64,000 bases of DNA from NCBI GenBank assembly GCA_024693065.1, contig JAILLP010000011.1:62001-126000 (forward strand), given 5' to 3'. Both the position numbers and the translations under genes were made by a program. Source of the stretch: Paludibacteraceae bacterium (GTDB taxonomy: Bacteria > Bacteroidota > Bacteroidia > Bacteroidales > Paludibacteraceae). Positions within the stretch are counted from its first letter, which is position 1. The number at the start of each line of letters is the position of its first letter. The notes below the pieces were generated by a model. The model saw only the letters and a list, made by a program, of their open reading frames with translations. It was not told where the DNA came from and searched no databases. Of the stretch, positions 24,573 through 32,045 are shown in pieces.

Positions 24573-26609
24573 CTAATCCTTCTTATCCTGCGAATTGGAG
24601 GAGTCATTCCCTTGCCCGATGCGTTTCTTCTGCTCTTCCGCCATCTGCTTCTGAGCCTCTGCCATCTGCGCCTGGAAATCGGCCATCTTCTTCCGGAATG
24701 AGCCGAACAAACCGCCACCTCCGTTATTGTCCGAAACAGAGATGTCATTGATGGCGCCGATCACGTCACCGCCGACAGACTTCCTCATGCGGTCCGCCTT
24801 GTCTTGTTGCTGCTTCAGTTCAGAACGCTTCTTGCGGTGTTCCTCGATACCCGCCAACAATTTCTCCTCATTAATGGATTTGCGGATAAGGTATGTTTGA
24901 AGGATTGTGATGAACAATGAAAGGAAATAGTAGTAGCACAAACCGGATGCTATCTTGTTGAACCAGAAGAAGAAATAAATCGGCATACCGTACATCATGT
25001 ACTTCATGAACTTCATCTGATCCATCTGAGCCGAATTGCTGTTCATTTGCATGTTGTACTTCGTGTATACGATGTTCACGACCGTCATCAACAAGCAGAA
25101 CAAACTGATATGGTCACCAATCAACGGAAGGTCCGCGTTCCACGAAACGATGGCATCGTAAGAGGAGAGATCCTTCGCCCACAAGAAAGGCACATGCCTC
25201 AACTCTATGGCGACAGGGATAAAGAAGTACACGGCCGTCAGGAACGGGAAGGAGAGCAACATCGGCAGACATCCTCCCGCAGGGTTCACACCCGCGTCCT
25301 TGTAGAATTCCTGCGTCTTCTGCTGACGTTCCATCGGCGACAAGGAAGCGTATTTCTCGTTGAGAGCATCCAATTGCGGCTTCAAGACACGCATCTTAGC
25401 GGAAGAGAGGTAAGACTTATACGTCAACGGTGTAAGGATCAACTTCACCGCAAGGGTCAGGAACAAGATCACAAGTCCGTAGTTGCTGAAGATGGATCCG
25501 AAGAAATCGAACAACGGGATGATGAAGATCTGATTCACCCAACGGATCAGGGAGAAACCAAGCGTCAGGAGACGGTTCAGATTCAATTTGTCACTTCCAC
25601 TCGTTCCCTCATTGAAAGACTTCAGCAGTTTATAGCTGTTCGGACCGAAGAAGAAGCGGAAGTTCGCTATGCCCTCCTCGAAAGGAATGGAGGTTTCCAT
25701 TTCATATCTCTTCAGATAGGTGGAGTCCGTCAACTGGGTAGACCTCAGGAAACTCTTCTCCATCAGGGCATTGTCCACGATGAAGATGCTGGAGAAATAT
25801 TGGTCCTTAAAGGCCACCCAGCGTAATTTGCCATTCACGTTGCATTCGTCGTTGGAATGTTCGCTCAAGTAGTCACGTCCCTCATCCGGATCATAGTAGT
25901 ACATCTGCGCATAGCGGTCCTCAAACTCACGACCCACCTCCTGCTGCGGGATACGCAGAGACCATGACGCGCGGAGCTCCTTCATGTCCGGAGCCAGCAG
26001 CAGGTTTTTATCCTTTGCCTCCACGTTGAATTGGAGCATATAGCTGTTCTTCGGCAGGACATAGGAGAAGAGCAAAGCGCCTCCGTTTGCGCCTGACAAG
26101 GAGAATACGACGGAGGTGTCGGTCTTGGCGGCGACCTTGAAGTTCATGTCGCTCGTCGTCAACTTACGGTTGCTCACCGTATTCAACACAAATCCGAAAT
26201 CGCCATCCTGCGGGCGGAACAACGTCAATATCTGTTTGTCCTTATCGAGGTATTGCTTCATGACCGCACTGGAAACCCGTGCGCCACGGGAGGAGAAATC
26301 CACCTTGACCAGTTCGTTCTCCAACGTCACGGTCGTCTCTTCCCCGAATGCGCCCGTGGCGAACTCTCCGTATGCGAGGGAAGCCTTGGCCATCTTCGCG
26401 GAATCTCCCTCCACGCCCTGGAACACAGGATTCTCATGTGGTTTCTCACGCTCAAGCGCCTCCTGTTCCTTCATTTTTTGGACTTGCGCGATTGAGTCCT
26501 GATAACGATTGCGGGCTTCAATCTGCTCTGGAGTGGGTCTGTTCCAGATAGAAAAACCGATAAACACAGCGATAATCAACAAGAAACCCGTAATAGTATT
26601 CTTATCCAT
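24573..26609 (-). CDS. yidC: Membrane protein insertase YidC
   Basis: 678 residues: N-terminal membrane anchor (about 5-22), a charged linker, a large periplasmic beta domain (about 75-345) and a C-terminal insertase core with five hydrophobic segments (from about 365), including SIFSNYGLVILFLTLAVKLILTPLTYKSYLSSAKM, GGCLPMLLSFPFL and the final YYYFLSLFITILQTYLIRKSI. It inserts proteins into the inner membrane with or without SecYEG. The C-terminal tail (about 600-678) is long, K/Q-rich and glycine-rich, a ribosome-binding type extension seen in Bacteroidota. The symporter gene follows after 5 nt. Confidence 0.95.
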   Translation of the reverse strand: MDKNTITGFLLIIAVFIGFSIWNRPTPEQIEARNRYQDSIAQVQKMKEQEALEREKPHENPVFQGVEGDSAKMAKASLAYGEFATGAFGEETTVTLENELVKVDFSSRGARVSSAVMKQYLDKDKQILTLFRPQDGDFGFVLNTVSNRKLTTSDMNFKVAAKTDTSVVFSLSGANGGALLFSYVLPKNSYMLQFNVEAKDKNLLLAPDMKELRASWSLRIPQQEVGREFEDRYAQMYYYDPDEGRDYLSEHSNDECNVNGKLRWVAFKDQYFSSIFIVDNALMEKSFLRSTQLTDSTYLKRYEMETSIPFEEGIANFRFFFGPNSYKLLKSFNEGTSGSDKLNLNRLLTLGFSLIRWVNQIFIIPLFDFFGSIFSNYGLVILFLTLAVKLILTPLTYKSYLSSAKMRVLKPQLDALNEKYASLSPMERQQKTQEFYKDAGVNPAGGCLPMLLSFPFLTAVYFFIPVAIELRHVPFLWAKDLSSYDAIVSWNADLPLIGDHISLFCLLMTVVNIVYTKYNMQMNSNSAQMDQMKFMKYMMYGMPIYFFFWFNKIASGLCYYYFLSLFITILQTYLIRKSINEEKLLAGIEEHRKKRSELKQQQDKADRMRKSVGGDVIGAINDISVSDNNGGGGLFGSFRKKMADFQAQMAEAQKQMAEEQKKRIGQGNDSSNSQDKKD

Positions 26610-26704
26610 ACCTTCTAAACAACAATTTTACAATTTAGTAATCAATCGATTATATATTTTGTGTCACCATAACCCGAAATCAGGGCGTCCGACGCCACAA
26701 ATGT

Positions 26705-26735
26705 TTTGCAAAGGTAAAAAAAAAATGTAAATTTG
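26705..26735 (+). promoter_or_regulatory. Perfect Bacteroidota promoter for the ABC exporter gene, very short leader
   Basis: TTTG (26705-26708), 19-nt spacer, TAAATTTG (26728-26735). The ATG is at 26743, only seven nt beyond the -7 box, so the mRNA would have almost no leader. Confidence 0.8.
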
Positions 26736-26742
26736 CGGTATT

Positions 26743-28557
26743 ATGAATTTGATACAATTATTCAAAAGCATCAAACCGTTTGTGATGCCCTACAAGTGGT
26801 TGGTTCTAGCAACCTTGACACTGACACTCATAGGGTCCTTCATGGCACAGGTCAACGCGATTGTCCTGGACTGGACGGTGGACTCCATCAACGACCACAT
26901 CCAAGCGGGCGGGAAATGGGGCAAGGAAGCGATTGAGATCGTCTCCTTCATCGCCATTGTCCTTTTGGGCAAGGAAGCCCTCTCCGCCATCATCACTTTC
27001 GCCCAAAGATATTTCGGGGAAAAGATGCGAATATTTGTATCCAAGGACTTGGCGCAGGCCGTCATCGAGAAGGTCCTCACCTTCAGGGTGGCGTTCTTCT
27101 CGGCCAACGACAACGAGGCAGGCAAGCTACAAACACGTATCGACCAGGGAGTGAGCAGCCTTTCCAGGACTGTGCAGAACTTCTTCATAGACCTATTGCC
27201 GCTCTTCACCAGCGCCATTCTGGCTTTGATCCTCATGTTCAAGGCCAACGTGTGGGTCGGACTCACCGCCCTATGCATCGTGCCGATCTACTTCTACATC
27301 ACCTATCGCCAAGCGGTGAAACTGAAAGGGTGGCGACGCGACATGCGGCACTTCAGGGAGTTGAAGAGCCATGGCATCATGAACATCATCGAATCCATCA
27401 ATGTCATCAAATCCTTCAACAGAGAAAGAATCGAGGGAGACAAACAGCTCGACATCCAAAACCGGGTGACGAACAACCAGATGGAGACACGCAAGGTGAG
27501 CTTCTTCTTCGACGGATTGAAAAGCTTCATGCAACAGATTGGCACCGTGCTTATCATCATCCTCACCGCCTACTTGGTGTTGGACGATTACCCGGGCATG
27601 AGCATCGGTAAGATCATGTACCACGTCATGCTCTTCAACAACGTGGCGGCGCCGATCAACCAGTTGCAACGCATCTTCGACGACATGAACGACGCGCTCA
27701 TCTACGCGGAAGGCTTCTTCGGCATCCTGGACTCCGACCAGGAAATCGAACCAACTGGCACCTATAAGCCTGAAAAAATCGAGGGCAATTTTGAAATATC
27801 AGGAGTGGACTTCACCTACCCGAACGGGACGAAGGCGCTGCATAACATCAACATGAAGATCGAGAGCGGGAAGATAACCGCCTTCGTCGGGCTCTCCGGC
27901 GCGGGCAAGAGCACGATCGTCAACCTCCTCGACAAATTCTACGAACCAGACTGCGGAAGCATCAAGCTGGATGGTGTAGACCTGAAGGAGTATGACACGA
28001 AATTCCTGAGAGACAACATCGGTCTGGTGCTGCAGAAGAACCATATCTTCGACGGAACCATCGCCGAGAACATACTATATGGCAACCCGAACGCCAGCAT
28101 AGACGAGGTGTACGAGGCGGCCAAGAAGGCTTACCTCTACGATCAGGTGATGGCGCTTCCTGACAAGTTCGACAGCAAGGCGACCCTCCTTTCCGGAGGC
28201 CAGCAGCAACGCATCGCCATCGCACGTATGTTCCTGAAGAATCCGCCTATCATCTTCTTGGATGAGCCGACAGCTAGTCTGGACGCTATTGCGACGGAGC
28301 AGATCAAGAACAGCATCGACGCCATTAAGAAAAATAGGACGGTCATCATCATCTCTCACAGTATATCCCAAATCATCGACAGCGACACGATTTATGCGCT
28401 GCAGAACGGACGTGTGGAGCAAGGCGGTGACCCAGACGAGGTCTACAAACAAGGCGGCATTTACAAAGACATCGTGGATGCTTCCGCACGTAGTCTGAAC
28501 ATCGAAAAAATATCCAAGGCAATTGAAGGGGACAACAAAAAGGAAACATCATTATAA
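26743..28557 (+). CDS. ABC exporter, fused membrane and ATPase domains
   Basis: 604 residues. The membrane domain (about 15-320) has six hydrophobic segments. The nucleotide-binding domain (about 345-590) has Walker A GLSGAGKST, the Q-loop, signature LSGGQQQRIA, Walker B IIFLDEPTASLD and the switch His in IIISHS. It probably works as a homodimer in the inner membrane, exporting a lipid, peptide or drug; the substrate is not evident. A strong promoter gives an almost leaderless mRNA. The HQLQN gene starts 11 nt downstream, so they may be co-transcribed. MsbA or a bacteriocin/peptide exporter are possible alternatives. Confidence 0.9.
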   Translation: MNLIQLFKSIKPFVMPYKWLVLATLTLTLIGSFMAQVNAIVLDWTVDSINDHIQAGGKWGKEAIEIVSFIAIVLLGKEALSAIITFAQRYFGEKMRIFVSKDLAQAVIEKVLTFRVAFFSANDNEAGKLQTRIDQGVSSLSRTVQNFFIDLLPLFTSAILALILMFKANVWVGLTALCIVPIYFYITYRQAVKLKGWRRDMRHFRELKSHGIMNIIESINVIKSFNRERIEGDKQLDIQNRVTNNQMETRKVSFFFDGLKSFMQQIGTVLIIILTAYLVLDDYPGMSIGKIMYHVMLFNNVAAPINQLQRIFDDMNDALIYAEGFFGILDSDQEIEPTGTYKPEKIEGNFEISGVDFTYPNGTKALHNINMKIESGKITAFVGLSGAGKSTIVNLLDKFYEPDCGSIKLDGVDLKEYDTKFLRDNIGLVLQKNHIFDGTIAENILYGNPNASIDEVYEAAKKAYLYDQVMALPDKFDSKATLLSGGQQQRIAIARMFLKNPPIIFLDEPTASLDAIATEQIKNSIDAIKKNRTVIIISHSISQIIDSDTIYALQNGRVEQGGDPDEVYKQGGIYKDIVDASARSLNIEKISKAIEGDNKKETSL

Positions 28558-28568
28558 CAGGCATTATT

Positions 28569-28925
28569 ATGATAGACACTAAAGAACTTCGAATCGGAAA
28601 CGTCATTTACCTGAATGGCAAGAAAACAGCGGTCAGTTCGGATGACATCGCCTTCTTGGCGAAATGTCAGCTGATGGGTATTGGTTGCGAGTCGACCCCT
28701 GTTAAAGTGACGGAGGAGATGCTCAATGGTTTAGGGTTCATGTTTGAATTCGAGAATGTTTCTAATAGGGTTTATTCAAAAGAGGGAATAAATATCTTAA
28801 TCCACCATTCGGATGGTTTGTCCCTATACAACAACGGTGAAAAAATAGGAAAGAGTTTCTTTTACATGCATCAACTTCAGAACCTGTGGTTCAGTCTATT
28901 AGGAAGAGAAATAACCAATCCATAA
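28569..28925 (+). CDS. Small conserved Bacteroidota protein with HQLQN motif
   Basis: 118 residues. It has the N-terminal ELRIGNVIYLNGK and the C-terminal YMHQLQNLWFSLLG that I recognise from a family of short proteins scattered through Bacteroidota genomes, phages and mobile elements; no function is known. The middle contains a VTEEMLNGLGF segment also typical of this family. It is 11 nt after the ABC exporter and its end is 21 nt before the NUDIX start. No signal peptide or membrane segment. It might be a remnant of a mobile-element gene that has been kept. Confidence 0.7.
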   Translation: MIDTKELRIGNVIYLNGKKTAVSSDDIAFLAKCQLMGIGCESTPVKVTEEMLNGLGFMFEFENVSNRVYSKEGINILIHHSDGLSLYNNGEKIGKSFFYMHQLQNLWFSLLGREITNP

Positions 28926-28945
28926 ATAACAAAAACAATATAGCA

Positions 28946-29704
28946 ATGCAAGAGAAAGAAGAAAAAAAGGTTGAGAGTACAGAGACGGGGATGGAGACGG
29001 AGGAGCAATTGAATTATTGTTACAAGCATCCTCATCCCGCAGTGTCGACAGACTGCGTGATTTTCTGTTTTGATAAAAAAGACTTGAATGTTCTTCTCAT
29101 CAAAAGGGGTGTGGAACCGTTCAAGGACGCATGGGCATTCCCGGGTGGCTTCCTCCGGATGGACGAGTCGGCAGAGGAGTGCGCGCTGAGGGAACTTAAG
29201 GAGGAGACGAACCTTATCCCTGGGCATATCGAGCAATTCTACACCTTCACGGATGTCAACAGAGACCCAAGGGAGCGCGTGATTACGATTGCCTATTTCG
29301 CTCTGATCAAGAAGTCGGAGGTTGCGGGTGGCGACGATGCTTCCGATGCTCAATGGTTTAAAGTGAAGGATCTCCCTCAGTTGGCATTCGACCACGATTA
29401 TATTTTCCAAAAGGCATTGACCGCTTTGAAGCAAAAAATACACTTCGAACCTATTGGATTCGATTTGCTGGAGGAGGAATTCTCTATTCCTGATCTTCAG
29501 CGCCTTTATGAAGGTATCCTCAATGCGCACTTCGACCGCAGGAATTTCCAAAAGAAGTTGCTCCAATTGGGTATCTTGGAGGAGTCGAAAAACAATGTGA
29601 AGAAGAAAAACAAGACCGGAAGATCTAAAAACAAGAAGTGGAGATTCGTCTTGAAAAAATATGAGGAGATGAAAACTAATCACCAATTCCGCATGGAATT
29701 CTAA
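28946..29704 (+). CDS. NrtR-like NUDIX-fold transcriptional regulator
   Basis: 253 residues from ATG at 28946, chosen over an upstream GTG (28886) that would overlap the preceding gene. A NUDIX domain (about 30-155) carries an intact Nudix box, GGFLRMDESAEECALRELKEE (split GX5EX7REUXEE). The C-terminus (about 170-215) looks like the winged-helix DNA-binding part of NrtR proteins (DLLEEEFSIPDLQRLYEGIL), and the end is basic (KKKNKTGRSKNKKW). NrtR regulators in Bacteroidota can control NAD or sugar pathways; no target gene lies immediately beside it. Because the Nudix box is complete, hydrolase activity is possible. Confidence 0.82.
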   Translation: MQEKEEKKVESTETGMETEEQLNYCYKHPHPAVSTDCVIFCFDKKDLNVLLIKRGVEPFKDAWAFPGGFLRMDESAEECALRELKEETNLIPGHIEQFYTFTDVNRDPRERVITIAYFALIKKSEVAGGDDASDAQWFKVKDLPQLAFDHDYIFQKALTALKQKIHFEPIGFDLLEEEFSIPDLQRLYEGILNAHFDRRNFQKKLLQLGILEESKNNVKKKNKTGRSKNKKWRFVLKKYEEMKTNHQFRMEF

Positions 29705-29794
29705 AACGGGTGGGGAATCCACGAAGATTCTGGCTTATCTTATCCGTTTGTTCTTCATTTTTAGGTTGAAAGTTAAATGGTAAAATAAAAAAAC

Positions 29795-29802
29795 TAACTT
29801 TG
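29795..29802 (+). promoter_or_regulatory. -7 box for the NlpC/P60-like gene
   Basis: TAACTTTG matches TAnnTTTG. No good -33 TTTG lies 19-20 nt upstream. The box lies 29 nt before the ATG at 29832. Confidence 0.45.
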
Positions 29803-29831
29803 CATAAGATTAGTAATTCAAATACAAAGAG

Positions 29832-30485
29832 ATGAAATGTAAATTATTACTCGTTACGGCTTTGGTTTCCTGCGCTTCTGCGTTTGCGGGAACGAGAGCT
29901 GACATTGTGAACGCTCCTTGCACCACAATAGACGCTATGATGGCTATTGTGCTTCGCCAACAACAGAAACCATTTGCGCCTGGTGCGAGCGGAAACGACG
30001 CATTCGACAATCCGGGGCTGGTTAGTTTCGCCTATCGTCAGTTGGGTCTTGATATTCCTGCAGACTTGACTGCCATTAGTACTCAAGGAAAGAAAATCAC
30101 TGTCTCCAAGAAAATGAGAAGAGGGGATATTGTTTTCTTCTCTAATTCCTTGAATCCGAAGGAGGTTTATCACGTGGGTATTGTGCAGCATATCAATGAG
30201 GATGGCACATTTAACTTTGTGTGTGTGTTCCCTGATCGAGGCGTCATCATCGCTAGTAGCACCGATCCTGGATTTAATGGCAATTTCATGTATGCGACCC
30301 GCATTACATCCGACGAGCAAATCAAGGAGATCCGTGCCGATTACCAGAGGGATTTGGCGGCTATTGAGAAAGCCAAGGCTGACTTGGAAAAGGCAAAGCA
30401 GGCTGTCATCAACGCGGAGAATAGAGTCCATGATCTGGAAAATGAATTCGCGAAGAATAACACCGCACCGTTGAAAGCGAAGTGA
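29832..30485 (+). CDS. Exported NlpC/P60-type protein with lost catalytic cysteine
   Basis: 217 residues. Signal peptide (residues 1-20), then an NlpC/P60-like domain (about 35-150): the usual FDCSG motif is replaced by FDNPG, with Asn60 where the nucleophile Cys should be; RRGDIVFF and YHVGIV are present, with the general-base-like His114. The third catalytic residue region (NFVCVFPDRG) has no clear His. It is therefore probably a non-catalytic binding protein derived from a peptidoglycan peptidase. The C-terminal 50 residues are a Lys/Glu/Ala coiled coil (about 161-212), which suggests oligomerisation or a periplasmic tether. The gene has its own -7 box and terminator. Confidence 0.7.
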   Translation: MKCKLLLVTALVSCASAFAGTRADIVNAPCTTIDAMMAIVLRQQQKPFAPGASGNDAFDNPGLVSFAYRQLGLDIPADLTAISTQGKKITVSKKMRRGDIVFFSNSLNPKEVYHVGIVQHINEDGTFNFVCVFPDRGVIIASSTDPGFNGNFMYATRITSDEQIKEIRADYQRDLAAIEKAKADLEKAKQAVINAENRVHDLENEFAKNNTAPLKAK

Positions 30486-30501
30486 TTGTGCCGTGAAAAC
30501 T

Positions 30502-30534
30502 AAAAAGGGGGGTGTTTTTTTAACGCCCCCCTTT
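30502..30534 (+). terminator. Rho-independent terminator after the NlpC/P60-like gene
   Basis: GGGGGGTGTT pairs with AACGCCCCCC (one G-T or mismatch) around a T-rich loop, followed by TTT. The short T-tract lowers confidence slightly. Confidence 0.75.
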
Positions 30535-30602
30535 GTCTAATTTATCCATACGTGGTTGTGCTCTAATATAGGCGACCAGATTGCAATGTTTTTTTAAAAC
30601 AT

Positions 30603-31313
30603 TTATTGCTTCAGTATTGAGCTGAATGCCTCTTTGGTATTCCTTGCCATTTCCTCTGCAAGTTTGATCTCTTCATCTTGGTAGAGATCGTTGATCTCTT
30701 TCTCTTTCTTCTTTTGCTCTATGGCGAGTTGGTGCAGGTCTACCGTTTGTCCATTTTGGTATATATTCCTGTAACGTGTTATATCCTCCTCGTCGTTTGA
30801 GTTTCCTCTTGAGAACAATAGAATCGTGAATAAGAGCATGAGCGTCAAAAGAAGGTTTGTCAGGTATTTCTGATTGTTGGTCAACTCCCTCTCTCTCCGT
30901 TGGGTTCCCCTTCTCGTTTCGACAGGGTGTTTTTCTTCTCCTTCAATCAAGAATCCCTCTTTTGGAATTTCCATGTCCGTCCGAGGCTCTTCCACTTCTA
31001 TGCCGAGCTTCTCCGCCCATGCCTTCAGCTTCGAGTAATCCTCGTCTGTCCATTGTACAACCATTTCAATTCTCTTGCCGTTCGCTAAGGCGAGTATGCC
31101 TGAGCCCGGCTTTTCTGTTCCGTTTGAGACCATACCATTTGTCTCTGCCGCGTCTCTGAAAATCCTGCCACCTTCCAGGGTAGCGTTCAATTCGTTCGGG
31201 AACACTTCGTTCAATTCGTCTAACGTAGCGTTGGGATGCGACGCCATGTAGGCGTTGGCGATCCCAAGAACAACGCGGTCACGGACTCTTCCGTAAACTT
31301 TTAACTTTGCCAT
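30603..31313 (-). CDS. Membrane protein of unknown function with N-terminal globular domain
   Basis: 236 residues from ATG at 31313 (MAKLKVYGRVRDRV...), preferred to an in-frame start 102 nt upstream that would add a basic N-terminus. Residues 1-110 form a soluble alpha-beta domain rich in conserved-looking turns (HPNATLDELNEVFP, GILALANGKRIEMVVQWTDEDY) that I cannot assign. A charged linker leads to a single membrane segment (about 149-168) and a C-terminal highly charged helical region (about 190-236) predicted to be coiled coil. The protein would lie mostly in the cytoplasm on one side of the membrane. No neighbours are obviously related. Confidence 0.65.
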   Translation of the reverse strand: MAKLKVYGRVRDRVVLGIANAYMASHPNATLDELNEVFPNELNATLEGGRIFRDAAETNGMVSNGTEKPGSGILALANGKRIEMVVQWTDEDYSKLKAWAEKLGIEVEEPRTDMEIPKEGFLIEGEEKHPVETRRGTQRRERELTNNQKYLTNLLLTLMLLFTILLFSRGNSNDEEDITRYRNIYQNGQTVDLHQLAIEQKKKEKEINDLYQDEEIKLAEEMARNTKEAFSSILKQ

Positions 31314-31508
31314 CCTTTGGATTTCGCAACTTTGTATCTCCAATATATGCTTTTTCGACCGTAAAAAAAAGTTTTTCGACGCCTTTTTTCGCGTTTGACC
31401 GCCCTTTCCGCACATCCCTTTTGGCTTTTGTCATATTTTTTTAGTTTATTGCTTTATGCGAAAATTATTGTCTATGCAACGTTTTTTAAGATTCGTTAAG
31501 ACAATCTT

Positions 31509-31522
31509 GTTGTTTAAACAAC
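31509..31522. promoter_or_regulatory. Perfect 14-bp palindrome, probable operator for the MarR-type repressor
   Basis: GTTGTTTAAACAAC is an exact inverted repeat that lies directly against the -7 box TATATTTG (31523-31530), and so between the expected -33 and -7 elements. Its place just upstream of a MarR gene fits an autoregulatory site. Confidence 0.6.
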
Positions 31523-31530
31523 TATATTTG
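31523..31530 (+). promoter_or_regulatory. -7 box of the MarR-efflux operon promoter
   Basis: TATATTTG matches TAnnTTTG and lies 20 nt before the ATG at 31551. The -33 region shows no good TTTG at 19-20 nt, as is common for regulated promoters. Confidence 0.55.
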
Positions 31531-31550
31531 TGGTGTTAATTTATAAGGAA

Positions 31551-32045
31551 ATGGAAGAGTTCATTCAGGACATAGAGTTGGCCTTTGCTGTGATAAGCGG
31601 TAAGGTGTCGAATGCTATCAATCGTAATTTGTCTCGCAGTTTCAAGAAGTCGGGTCTGGATATCACGCCCGAGCAGTGGTCAATCCTGATGTGTCTATGG
31701 TTGAAGATGGGAGGGGAGAGCCCTACCCAGAATGCGTTGGCGGAAGCTACGTTCAGGGATCGCCCGAGTGTGACCCGCCTTATCCATAACATGGAGAAAC
31801 AAGATCTGGTGACCCGCGAGATGAGGGATTCGGATAGACGGTCGAATCGTATCCGGTTGACGGAGAAGGGACTTGCCTGCCATAAGATTGTCAAGGATGC
31901 CACGTTGAACGCGATGAAGACGTGTTTCAAGGGCATGAGCGAGGCGGATGTGAAGACCGCCATTGAGATGCTGGGCCGTGTGTTCCGCAATTTGCGTGAG
32001 GTCGAGCAAGCCGAAAGTGAAAAAATAAATAAACTATCGATATGA
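31551..32045 (+). CDS. MarR-family transcriptional regulator
   Basis: 164 residues from ATG at 31551. The winged helix-turn-helix is visible: SGLDITPEQWSILMCLW, TQNALAEATFRDRPSVTRLIHNMEKQDLVTREMRDSDRRSNRIRLTEKG, typical of MarR proteins with the wing in RDSDRRSNRIRL. It probably represses its own operon through the palindrome at 31509-31522 and responds to a small ligand. Its stop overlaps the TolC gene start by 4 nt. Confidence 0.9.
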   Translation: MEEFIQDIELAFAVISGKVSNAINRNLSRSFKKSGLDITPEQWSILMCLWLKMGGESPTQNALAEATFRDRPSVTRLIHNMEKQDLVTREMRDSDRRSNRIRLTEKGLACHKIVKDATLNAMKTCFKGMSEADVKTAIEMLGRVFRNLREVEQAESEKINKLSI

